A stretch of DNA of 64,000 nt, taken from contig NZ_CP089588.1 in NCBI RefSeq assembly GCF_021249345.1, forward strand, positions 2,542,001 through 2,606,000. Direction: 5' to 3'. The translations under genes and the position numbers were made by a program. Positions within the stretch are counted from its first letter, which is position 1; each line of letters starts with the position of its first letter. This stretch comes from Halobacterium wangiae. Its GTDB lineage: Archaea > Halobacteriota > Halobacteria > Halobacteriales > Halobacteriaceae. Positions 7,962 to 15,270 of this stretch are shown in pieces. Below the pieces are notes generated by a model. That model was not told where the DNA came from. It saw nothing but the letters and a program-made list of their open reading frames with translations, and searched no databases.

Positions 7962-8822
7962 CTACTCGTAGCTGTAGAAGCCCTCGCCGGTCTTCTTCCC
8001 GAGGTCGCCGGCGTCGACCTTCCGCTTGAGGAGGTAGGCCGGCTTGTAGCGGTCGCCGAGTTCCTCGTGGAGCGTCTCGCTGGCGTCCAGACAGATGTCG
8101 AGGCCGATGTGGTCGGCGAGTTCGAGGGGGCCCATCGGGACGTTCGTGCCGAGTTTCATCCCCTTGTCGATGTCCTCCTTCGAGGCGACGCCCTCGTCGA
8201 ACGCGCGGATACCCTCGTTGAGCCACGGCATCAGGATGCGGTTGGTGACGAAGCCCGGCTTGTCGTCGGACTCCCAGGTCTCCTTGTCGAGGTCCTCGGC
8301 GAACTCGTGGGCGAAGTCGACGACGCCGCCGTCGGTCTTCTCGCCGACGACGACCTCGACGCCGGTCATCACCGGCACGGGGTTCATGAAGTGGAGGCCC
8401 ACGACCTGCTCGGGGCGGTCGGTGGCCGACGCGATGGTCGTGATGGAGAGCGTCGACGTGTTCGTCGCGAGGACGACGTCGTCCGGGACCTCCTCGTCGA
8501 GGTCCGCGAAGATGTCCTGCTTGACGTCCATGTTCTCGACGGCCGCCTCCACGACGAAATCGCAGTCCGCGAGGTCCGCGAGGTCGGTCGTCCCGGTGAT
8601 CCCGTCGAGGACGGCCTGTCGCTCGTCGTCGTCGAGGGTCCCCTTGTCGACGAAGCGGTCGAGGGAGTCCTCGATGCTGTCGAAGCCAGCCTCGACGTAG
8701 TCGCGCTCGATGTCGCGCATCACGACGTCGTAGCCTGCCATCGAAGTGACTTGGGCGATGCCCGCACCCATCGTGCCGGCGCCGACGACGCCGACCGTCT
8801 CTACGTCTTCGAGTGCTCGCAT
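7962..8822 (-). CDS. 3-hydroxyacyl-CoA dehydrogenase (3-hydroxybutyryl-CoA type), copy 1
   Basis: 286 residues, ATG at 8822. A Rossmann motif VVGAGTMGAGIAQV opens the protein. HFMNPVPVMTGVE carries the catalytic His. The C-terminal domain ends in the family hallmark KKTGEGFYSYE. It uses NAD to oxidise (S)-3-hydroxyacyl-CoA. A related gene is at 51994-52917. A minus-strand TATA-like box (CTTAGGTG) lies about 28 bases before the start. The 140 bases downstream to the prenyl synthase gene hold nothing I can identify. Confidence 0.95.
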   Translation of the reverse strand: MRALEDVETVGVVGAGTMGAGIAQVTSMAGYDVVMRDIERDYVEAGFDSIEDSLDRFVDKGTLDDDERQAVLDGITGTTDLADLADCDFVVEAAVENMDVKQDIFADLDEEVPDDVVLATNTSTLSITTIASATDRPEQVVGLHFMNPVPVMTGVEVVVGEKTDGGVVDFAHEFAEDLDKETWESDDKPGFVTNRILMPWLNEGIRAFDEGVASKEDIDKGMKLGTNVPMGPLELADHIGLDICLDASETLHEELGDRYKPAYLLKRKVDAGDLGKKTGEGFYSYE

Positions 8823-8846
8823 AGTCGTGGCTGTGCGGGGCGCGCA

Positions 8847-8854
8847 CCTAAGGA
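8847..8854 (-). promoter_or_regulatory. TATA-like box for the 3-hydroxyacyl-CoA dehydrogenase gene
   Basis: The plus strand CCTAAGGA around 8850 reads TCCTTAGG on the minus strand, about 28 bases before the ATG at 8822. Confidence 0.45.
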
Positions 8855-8906
8855 TGCCGAAACGTGGAAACACTGAAGCCCCTAGGGTGGCTTCCCTTCG
8901 CCAACC

Positions 8907-9581
8907 GTGCCAGCCGAGGACTCCCGCGACGCGCTGCTGGACCTGCAGTTCGTCGGCCCGGCGACGGCCGACGTGCTAGCGGAGGCCGACGTGACGGCCG
9001 CTGCAGTCGAAGCGAAGTCTGTCTCGCACGCGGAACTCGTCGACGCCGGTGTCAACCCGGGCGTGGCGGCTCGCATCCGCCGCGAGCACTCCCTCCAGTG
9101 GTCCTTCGAGGGCGGCCAGGACCTCGACCGGCGCGCCGAGCAGGTGCGCGGCCTCAACGACGACGAGCGGGAGTGGGTCGCCGCGAGCTACGGCGAGGAC
9201 GAGGCGTCCGCCGACGGGAGCGGCGACTCGTCTGCGGAAGAGGCGGCGTGGCGCGAACAGCCGTCGGACGCGCAGAGGGGTTCGAACCCCGACTCGGAGT
9301 CGGTGGACGACGAGGCGGTGTGGCGGGCGAAGTCGTGGCCGAACGGCGACGACTCTGCGGCCGAGCGCGACGAGCAAGCGTGGCGCGAACAGTCCGTGCC
9401 GACCCCGGTGACGGAACTCGACGGCATCGACGAGGACGACGCGGCACTGCTCGCTCGCGCGGGCGTCACCTCGGTCCGGAGTCTCGCGACGGCACACGTC
9501 GAGCACGTCGCGGACTCGCTGGGAGTGTCCGTCGAGCGCGTGGCAGCCTGGAAGGAGACCGCCGGCGACGCGGAGACGTAG
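8907..9581 (+). CDS. Two-domain helix-hairpin-helix protein with WRxQ/K repeats in the linker
   Basis: 224 residues, GTG start. An N-terminal HhH-like unit (FVGPATADVLAEADVTAA, residues about 8-55) and a C-terminal HhH unit (LDGIDEDDAALLARAGVTSV, about 168-220) flank an acidic disordered linker. The linker holds three copies of a short motif: AWREQ, VWRAK and AWREQ, each preceded by acidic residues. Such HhH pairs usually contact DNA backbone. The repeats could be docking sites for a partner. No catalytic residues are seen, so function is unassigned. Confidence 0.8.
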   Translation: MPAEDSRDALLDLQFVGPATADVLAEADVTAAAVEAKSVSHAELVDAGVNPGVAARIRREHSLQWSFEGGQDLDRRAEQVRGLNDDEREWVAASYGEDEASADGSGDSSAEEAAWREQPSDAQRGSNPDSESVDDEAVWRAKSWPNGDDSAAERDEQAWREQSVPTPVTELDGIDEDDAALLARAGVTSVRSLATAHVEHVADSLGVSVERVAAWKETAGDAET

Positions 9582-9625
9582 CCACCGGCGAGCGGGGACT
9601 GGAGGCCACTTCCCGACAGTTAGAC

Positions 9626-9633
9626 ACTTATAC
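9626..9633 (+). promoter_or_regulatory. TATA box of the aldolase-FBPase operon
   Basis: ACTTATAC is centred 27 bases upstream of the ATG at 9656, a good match for a leaderless haloarchaeal promoter. Confidence 0.6.
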
Positions 9634-9655
9634 GAGGTTGCCGCACGTTTAACTG

Positions 9656-10447
9656 ATGCGCCCCTTCGAGGACTCTCCGATTTCGCGCGACGGGAAAGTA
9701 CTGATTCTCGCGTACGACCACGGCCTGGAGCACGGCCCGGTCGACTTCGAGGCGGTGCCCGAGACGATGGACCCCGAGGTCGTGTGGGACGTCGCCGCCC
9801 ACGACGCCGTCTCTGGGTTCGCCGTCCAGAAGGGCGTCGCGGAGGCCTACTACCCCTCCTACGAGGACGACGTGAACCTGCTGGCGAAGCTCAACGGCAC
9901 GTCGAACCTCTGGATGGGCGAACCCGACTCCGCGGTGAACTGGACGGTCGACTACGCCGCCGAACTCGGCGCGGACGCCATCGGCTTCACGCTCTACGGC
10001 GGATCGAACCACGAGATCGAGATGGCCGAGGAGTTCCGGGACGCACAGGAGAAGGCCCGGGAGCACGACCTCCCGGTCGTGATGTGGTCGTACCCCCGCG
10101 GCCAGGGCCTGAAGAACGACAAGGACCCACAGACCATCGCGTACGCGGCGCGACAGGCGCTGGAACTCGGCGCGGACGTCGCGAAGGTCAAGTACCCCGG
10201 CAGCCCCGAGAAGATGGAGTTCGCGGTGAACGCCGCGGGGCCCACGCAGGTCGTCATGTCCGGCGGGTCGAAGACCAGCGACCGCGACTTCCTCGAGACC
10301 GTGAAGGGCGCCATCGACGCCGGCGCCGTCGGGCTCGCAGTCGGCCGGAACGTCTGGCAGCGCGAGAACCCCGCCGAGTTCCTCGACGCCCTCGAGGCCG
10401 TCATCTACGAGGAGACGAGCGTCGAGGAGGCGCTCTCCCGCGTCTGA
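9656..10447 (+). CDS. fba: Class I fructose-1,6-bisphosphate aldolase (archaeal FbaB/DhnA family)
   Basis: 263 residues. The N-terminal LILAYDHGLEHGP and the Schiff-base lysine region VAKVKYPGSPEK are diagnostic; MSGGSKTSD and AVGRNVWQ form the phosphate site. This family also contains 2-amino-3,7-dideoxy-hept-6-ulosonate synthase of the aromatic pathway. The directly abutting FBPase gene argues for the aldolase role in gluconeogenesis (DHAP + GAP to fructose-1,6-bisphosphate). The stop codon is followed at once by the FBPase ATG, with no spacer. Confidence 0.93.
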   Translation: MRPFEDSPISRDGKVLILAYDHGLEHGPVDFEAVPETMDPEVVWDVAAHDAVSGFAVQKGVAEAYYPSYEDDVNLLAKLNGTSNLWMGEPDSAVNWTVDYAAELGADAIGFTLYGGSNHEIEMAEEFRDAQEKAREHDLPVVMWSYPRGQGLKNDKDPQTIAYAARQALELGADVAKVKYPGSPEKMEFAVNAAGPTQVVMSGGSKTSDRDFLETVKGAIDAGAVGLAVGRNVWQRENPAEFLDALEAVIYEETSVEEALSRV

Positions 10448-11293
10448 ATGACGGTCGACCGGATCTTCGACGTCGTCGCCGACGCTGCACCCGAAATCCG
10501 CGCGGGTCTCCCGGAGCGCCGCGCGAAGGCGGAGACGGAGAACGTCTCCGGCGAGACGCAACTGGAGGCCGACCTCTGGGCTGACGACCTGCTGTGCGAG
10601 CGTTTCGAGGACGTCGCGGGCGTGACCTGGTACGCCAGCGAGGAGCGTGACGAGGTCGAGCGCGTCGGCGACGACGAGGACGGCTACACGGTCGCCCTCG
10701 ACCCGCTCGACGGCTCCTCGAACGTCAAGTCGAACAACCCGTGTGGCACCGTCGTCGGCGTCTACGACGAACCGCTCCCCGCGCCCGGCGACAGCCTCGT
10801 CGCCGCGGGGTTCGTCCTCTACGGCCCGACGACGACGATGGTCGTGGCCCGCGACGGCGAGGTAAGAGAGTACCTGGTCGAGGCTGACGGCCGGACCGAC
10901 CTCGGGCCAGTCGAACTCCCCGACGACCCCGTCGTCTACGGGTTCGGCGGACGCGTGCCCGAGTGGACCGACGAGTTCGAGGCGTTCGTCCGCGACGTCG
11001 AGGAGGACCTGAAACTCCGCTACGGCGGCGCGATGATCGCCGACGTCAACCAGGTGCTCGTCTACGGTGGCGCGTTCGGCTACCCGGGCCTGCAGTCCCG
11101 TCCCGGGGGGAAACTCCGCGTGCACTTCGAGTCAGTGCCGATGGCGTACGTCGTCGAGACGGCTGGCGGGGCCTCCAGCGACGGCTCGAAGTCCCTGCTG
11201 GAGTGTGACCCCGACAGCCTCCACGAGCGCACGCCGACGTTCGTCGGGAACGAGTCGGTCATCGAGGCTCTCGAGGACGCGCTCCCGAACTGA
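10448..11293 (+). CDS. fbp: Class I fructose-1,6-bisphosphatase
   Basis: 281 residues. The metal-binding segment VALDPLDGSSNVKSN and the later sugar-phosphate stretch YGGAMIADVNQVL are typical of FBPase I rather than of inositol monophosphatases. It hydrolyses fructose-1,6-bisphosphate to fructose-6-phosphate, the committed gluconeogenic step. Transcription is with the aldolase gene, whose stop it abuts. Confidence 0.95.
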   Translation: MTVDRIFDVVADAAPEIRAGLPERRAKAETENVSGETQLEADLWADDLLCERFEDVAGVTWYASEERDEVERVGDDEDGYTVALDPLDGSSNVKSNNPCGTVVGVYDEPLPAPGDSLVAAGFVLYGPTTTMVVARDGEVREYLVEADGRTDLGPVELPDDPVVYGFGGRVPEWTDEFEAFVRDVEEDLKLRYGGAMIADVNQVLVYGGAFGYPGLQSRPGGKLRVHFESVPMAYVVETAGGASSDGSKSLLECDPDSLHERTPTFVGNESVIEALEDALPN

Positions 11294-11321
11294 CTTCTGC
11301 GTCCCCCTCGTTCTGTCGGCT

Positions 11322-12011
11322 ATGTGCGGCCGCTACGCGCTGTTCACCGACTCGACCGACCTGGCCGACGAGTTCGACCTGGCCGACGCGACGTACGAGC
11401 GGACGTACAACGCCGCACCGAGCGAGGACCTGCCGGTGGTCCTCGACGACGAACCCGAGCGACTGACCGCGGCACGCTGGGGACTCGTGCCGTCGTGGTC
11501 AGACGGGCCGGGGGGCGACCCGGACCCCATCAACGCTCGCGCGGAGACACTGTCGGAGAATCGCTACTTTCGGGAGGCGTACCGCGAGCGCCGCTGTCTC
11601 GTCCCCGTCGACGGCTTCTACGAGTGGGTGGAGACCGCCGACGGCAAGCAGCCACACTACGTCTCGCGGGCGGACGGTCGTCCGTTCCTGCTGGCGGGGC
11701 TCTGGGAGACGTGGACGCCCGAGCAGAAACAGACGGGACTCGGCGAGTTCGATTCGGGCGGACCGAGCAAGGCGGCCGAGACGGTGCGGTCGTTCACCGT
11801 CGTGACGACCGAACCCAACGACTTCCTCGCGGAGTACCACCACCGGATGGCGCTACTCCTCGACCGCGAACGGGGCGAGCGCTGGCTGACGGCCGACGAC
11901 CCGAGTGACCTGCTGGCGCCGAGCGGGATGGAACTCCGGGCGTGGCCGGTGTCGCGGGCCGTCAACGACCCGTCGAACGACCGGCCGGAACTCGTCGAGT
12001 CGGTGGCCTGA
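11322..12011 (+). CDS. SRAP-domain protein (SOS response-associated peptidase, HMCES/YedK family)
   Basis: 229 residues beginning MCGRYALF, so Cys2 becomes the N-terminal nucleophile after Met removal. Other family residues are visible: the Asn in PINARAETL, Glu in DGFYEWV and His in YHHRMALL. The family captures abasic sites in single-stranded DNA through a thiazolidine crosslink and can later release itself. It follows fbp by 28 bases, possibly on the same transcript, without an obvious metabolic link. Confidence 0.95.
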   Translation: MCGRYALFTDSTDLADEFDLADATYERTYNAAPSEDLPVVLDDEPERLTAARWGLVPSWSDGPGGDPDPINARAETLSENRYFREAYRERRCLVPVDGFYEWVETADGKQPHYVSRADGRPFLLAGLWETWTPEQKQTGLGEFDSGGPSKAAETVRSFTVVTTEPNDFLAEYHHRMALLLDRERGERWLTADDPSDLLAPSGMELRAWPVSRAVNDPSNDRPELVESVA

Positions 12012-12065
12012 CGAAGCGGGAATCTCGGTCACGGCCCGCACCCGGTCGTTCGGGTCTCGTCGGTA

Positions 12066-12076
12066 GACACCGTGTC
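12066..12076. promoter_or_regulatory. Short palindrome upstream of RuBisCO
   Basis: GACAC-C-GTGTC lies 47 bases before the RuBisCO ATG, in the region expected for an operator or activator site. A TATA-like GACATAATC at 12106-12114 is too close to the ATG for a leaderless transcript, so the true promoter is not settled. Confidence 0.35.
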
Positions 12077-12122
12077 ACACTCCCCCAACCTTCTTCAGGT
12101 CAGTCGACATAATCAGGGGGGT

Positions 12123-13370
12123 ATGACTGGAATCAAGTACGAGGACTTCGTCGACACCGACTACGAACCGACCGACACCGACCTCGTCTGCGAGTTCGTC
12201 CTGGAGCCGGGCGAGGGAATGGACATGATGGACGCGGCGGGCCGCGTCGCCTCCGAGAGTTCGAACGGCACGTGGGCAGCGCTGAACGTCCCGGACCGCG
12301 TCACCGAACTCAGCGCCACCACCTTCGAAGTCGGGGACGGCAACATCACGGTCGCCTACCCCGGCGCCCTCTTCGAGGACGGCAACATGGCCCAGGTGCT
12401 GTCCTGCATCGCGGGCAACATCCTCGGGATGAAGGCCGTCGAGTCGATCCGGCTGAACGACTGCGAGTGGCCCGAGGAACTCGCCACGTCGTTCCCCGGC
12501 CCGCAGTACGGCAGCGACGTGAAGACTGAACTGCTGGACGCACGCGACCGCCCGGCGACGGCGACGGTGCCGAAGCCGAAGGTCGGCCTCTCCACGGAAC
12601 AGCACGCCCAGGTCGGCTACGACGCCTGGGTCGGCGGCATCGACCTCCTGAAGGACGACGAGAACCTCACCGACCAGTCGTTCAACCGCTTCGAGGACCG
12701 CGTGAAGCAGTCCCTCGAGATGCGCGACCGGGCCGAGGACGAGACGGGCGACCGGAAGGACTACCTCGTGAACATCACCGCGGAGACGGAGACGATGCTC
12801 GACCGCCTCAAACTGGTGGCCGAGCAGGGCGGCGGGTTCGTGATGGTCGACGTGGTCACCGCCGGCTGGTCGTCGGTCCAGACAGTCCGGGAGCACGCCG
12901 AACGCCACGGCCTCGCCATCCACGCCCACCGCGCGATGCACGCGGCCTTCGACCGGATGCCCCACCACGGCGTCTCGATGCGGGTGCTCGCGCAGGTCGC
13001 GCGGCTCTGCGGCGTCGACCACATCCACACGGGCACGGCGGGACTCGGGAAACTGGAGAACGAGGACACGGTCGGCATCAACGAGTGGCTGCAGTCGGAC
13101 CTCTACGGCATGAACGACGTCGTCCCCGTGGCCTCTGGCGGTCTCCACCCGGGCATCGTCGAGCCGCTGCTGGACGCCATCGGGACGGACGTGATGGTGC
13201 AGGCCGGCGGCGGTATCCACGGCCACCCGGACGGCACCGCGGCGGGTGCGCGAGCGCTCCGGCAGGCCGTCGACGCCTATCAGGCGGGCATCCCGCTGTC
13301 CGACTACGGCCAGGACCACGAGGAACTCGGCGTCGCTCTGGACAAGTGGGGTACGGACACGCCGCGGTAG
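12123..13370 (+). CDS. rbcL: Type III ribulose-1,5-bisphosphate carboxylase large chain
   Basis: 415 residues from ATG 12123 (MTGIKYEDFVDTDYEP). Catalytic residues are intact: K151 and K153 in VPKPKVGLS, carbamylated K177 with D179/E180 in DLLKDDEN, HAHRAMHAA, and loop-6 K310 in TAGLGKLEN. The uniform 24-residue offset to plant numbering and the short length fit form III. Form III enzymes convert RuBP made from AMP/nucleosides, CO2 and water to two 3-phosphoglycerate. No small subunit or phosphoribulokinase is present. The aldolase and FBPase upstream could carry the product towards hexose. Confidence 0.97.
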   Translation: MTGIKYEDFVDTDYEPTDTDLVCEFVLEPGEGMDMMDAAGRVASESSNGTWAALNVPDRVTELSATTFEVGDGNITVAYPGALFEDGNMAQVLSCIAGNILGMKAVESIRLNDCEWPEELATSFPGPQYGSDVKTELLDARDRPATATVPKPKVGLSTEQHAQVGYDAWVGGIDLLKDDENLTDQSFNRFEDRVKQSLEMRDRAEDETGDRKDYLVNITAETETMLDRLKLVAEQGGGFVMVDVVTAGWSSVQTVREHAERHGLAIHAHRAMHAAFDRMPHHGVSMRVLAQVARLCGVDHIHTGTAGLGKLENEDTVGINEWLQSDLYGMNDVVPVASGGLHPGIVEPLLDAIGTDVMVQAGGGIHGHPDGTAAGARALRQAVDAYQAGIPLSDYGQDHEELGVALDKWGTDTPR

Positions 13371-13383
13371 AACACGCCGCCGT

Positions 13384-13419
13384 GCTCCGTCGGCCGCCGG
13401 TTCTCCGGCGGCGCGGAGC
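13384..13419 (+). terminator. Strong hairpin terminator downstream of RuBisCO
   Basis: An inner 8-bp stem GCCGCCGG / CCGGCGGC with a TTCT loop is extended by an outer 6-bp stem GCTCCG / CGGAGC across a small bulge. It begins 14 bases after the RuBisCO stop. A T-run (TTTTTT) occurs further down at 13554-13559. Confidence 0.7.
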
Positions 13420-13520
13420 GTGTCAGAGGCACAGCCGGTGTCGAAACACCAGCGCACGAAACACCAACGTCGGGCGGCATTACCTTACTGACTGCGGAAC
13501 GGCTTACGGCACGACCGATT

Positions 13521-13530
13521 CTATATAAAT
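13521..13530 (+). promoter_or_regulatory. AT-rich promoter region before the HTH regulator
   Basis: CTATATAAAT is a strong TATA match in an otherwise GC-rich gap, 55-64 bases before the ATG at 13585. It is followed by a TACGTA palindrome at 13547-13552. Transcripts from it would carry a leader of roughly 30 bases. Confidence 0.5.
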
Positions 13531-13584
13531 CTACTGTCCACTTATGTACGTAGTTTTTTGTGTCGGGGACCGTATGGTGGAACG

Positions 13585-14355
13585 ATGCCCTCCCAGGCCG
13601 TCGAAGTGGTCGAGTTACTCGCGCGGCGAGCGACGCTGCTGCGACTCCTCAGGCAGGCACCACGCCTGAAGCGCGACATCGCCGAGGAGCTCTCCGTCTC
13701 CCGGTCCACCGTCGACCGTGCGGTCCGGAACCTCGAATCCCACAACTACGTGGTTCGCGAGGAGACCGTCTCGCTCACGCTCGAAGGACGACTGGCGCTC
13801 GACGCGTTCGAGCGGTTCACGGGGAGTATCGGTGGTCTCGACGACGCGAGCGAGGTCCTCGGACGCCTCCCGGCGGCCGCCTCCCTCGACGTGGCGATGC
13901 TCCGCGACGCGACCGTCGTCACTCCCGACCGCGACGCGCCCCAGCGCCCCATCGCCTCGTTCGTCGAGGAGGCCGAACGGGCGACCGCCGTCCGCGGGTT
14001 CGGCTCCGCGGTACTCCCGACGGTCGTGTCGGTGTTCCACGACCGCATCGTCTACCACGACGCGGTGTTCGACCTGACGGTGCCGGACGGCGTCCTCGAC
14101 GAACTGCTCTCGACGCAGGGCGACGTCGTCGACGAGTGCCTCGACGCCGGGGGGCTGACGCTGCGCACCGCGACGAGTGGCCTCGACTACAGTCTCATGA
14201 TCGTCGAACAGCGCGACCGGACCGTCGCCTGTGCGCTCGTCTACGGCGACAGCGGCCTCGCCGGCGTCGTGAAGAACGACAACGACGACGCCGTGCGGTC
14301 TGCCGACTGCGTCTACGAACGCGTCCGCGAGAACGCCAGCGACCTGCCGATCTGA
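13585..14355 (+). CDS. HTH transcriptional regulator with FilR1-like C-terminal domain
   Basis: 256 residues from ATG 13585. A winged helix (residues about 5-75: LLRLLRQAPRLKRDIAEELSV, then SRSTVDRAVRNLESHNYV) is joined to a C-terminal domain (VLPTVVSVFHDRIVYHD, SLMIVEQRDRTVACALVY) like that of the methanogenesis regulator FilR1 group, which is common in haloarchaea. The ligand is unknown. It sits after the RuBisCO terminator and may control RuBisCO or the downstream ABC exporter; that link is inferred from position only. Confidence 0.85.
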   Translation: MPSQAVEVVELLARRATLLRLLRQAPRLKRDIAEELSVSRSTVDRAVRNLESHNYVVREETVSLTLEGRLALDAFERFTGSIGGLDDASEVLGRLPAAASLDVAMLRDATVVTPDRDAPQRPIASFVEEAERATAVRGFGSAVLPTVVSVFHDRIVYHDAVFDLTVPDGVLDELLSTQGDVVDECLDAGGLTLRTATSGLDYSLMIVEQRDRTVACALVYGDSGLAGVVKNDNDDAVRSADCVYERVRENASDLPI

Positions 14356-14376
14356 GCGTGTGCCGCCTCCCCACAC

Positions 14377-14384
14377 CTTAAGCC
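14377..14384 (+). promoter_or_regulatory. TATA-like box for the ABC exporter operon
   Basis: CTTAAGCC is centred about 27 bases before the ATG at 14407. Confidence 0.45.
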
Positions 14385-14406
14385 ACCGGGGGTCCACGCT
14401 CGCGGT

Positions 14407-15270
14407 ATGATTTCGGTCAGGGGGCTGGAGAAACGCTACGGGGACGTGACCGCCGTCGGCGACGTCTCCTTCGAGGTCGCCGAGGGCGAGGTGTTCGGCC
14501 TCGTCGGGCCGAACGGCGCCGGCAAGACCTCCACGCTGAAGATGCTCTGTGGACTCGTCGACCCCACCGCGGGAACCGTCGAGGTGAACGGCTACGACGC
14601 CGGCGAGACGGAGATGCGGCGCTCGCTGGGCTTCCTCCCCGAGGAGTCGCCGCTGTACGACGAGATGTCCCCGCGGTCGTACCTCCACTTCTTTGCGGAC
14701 CTCTACGACGTCGACCGCGAAGACGCCGACGACCGCATCGAGGCCGCCCTCGACCGCCTCGACCTGGACGCCCGTGACCGCCCGGTCGGCGACTTCTCGA
14801 AGGGGATGAAGCGGAAGGTCGCCATCGCGCGCTCGCTCGTGAACGACCCCGACGTGCTCGTCTACGACGAACCCGCCAGCGGCCTCGACCCACTCACGAC
14901 GAACACGGTCGTGGAGTTCACCCGCGAACTCGCCGTGAACGGCAAGACCGTGGTGTTCAGTGCCCACGACCTCCACCACGTCGAGAGCGTCTGCGACCGC
15001 GTCGCTATCATGCACGAGGGCGAACTCGCGGCGACCGGGACCCTCGACGACATCCAGCACGAGCACGGCCGGGTCGAGTACCGCGTGTTCACCGACATCG
15101 ACGTCCCCGGCACCGAACCCGCTGGCGACTCCTTCGTCACTACCGTGGACACGATGGCCGACGTGGAGGCACTCCGGGAGTCCGCCCGGGAAGCCGGCGG
15201 CCAGGTCGTGGACATCCGCACCGACGAGTCCACGCTCGAGGACGTGTTCCTCGACGTGGCCGGCGCATGA
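14407..15270 (+). CDS. ABC-2 type exporter ATP-binding subunit
   Basis: 287 residues. Walker A is GPNGAGKTS (residues about 36-44), Walker B is VLVYDEPASGLDP, and the signature segment reads DFSKGMKRKVAIARS, the FSKGM variant usual in NatA-like exporters. The H-loop is FSAHDLHHV. It energises the two permeases encoded next in line; the 3' end overlaps the first permease by 4 bases. The substrate is unknown; Na+ efflux or drug/antibiotic export are the usual NatA roles. Confidence 0.94.
   Translation: MISVRGLEKRYGDVTAVGDVSFEVAEGEVFGLVGPNGAGKTSTLKMLCGLVDPTAGTVEVNGYDAGETEMRRSLGFLPEESPLYDEMSPRSYLHFFADLYDVDREDADDRIEAALDRLDLDARDRPVGDFSKGMKRKVAIARSLVNDPDVLVYDEPASGLDPLTTNTVVEFTRELAVNGKTVVFSAHDLHHVESVCDRVAIMHEGELAATGTLDDIQHEHGRVEYRVFTDIDVPGTEPAGDSFVTTVDTMADVEALRESAREAGGQVVDIRTDESTLEDVFLDVAGA

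Noticed and set aside
12075-13457. Long open frame on the minus strand opposite RuBisCO
   Set aside because: It is the antisense of a fully conserved RuBisCO gene. It has biased His/Val/Arg composition and no recognisable motif; a product of high GC.
13553-13559. T-run as the RuBisCO terminator itself
   Set aside because: It is more than 180 bases beyond the stop codon and lies in the promoter of the next gene; the hairpin at 13384-13419 is the better terminator.
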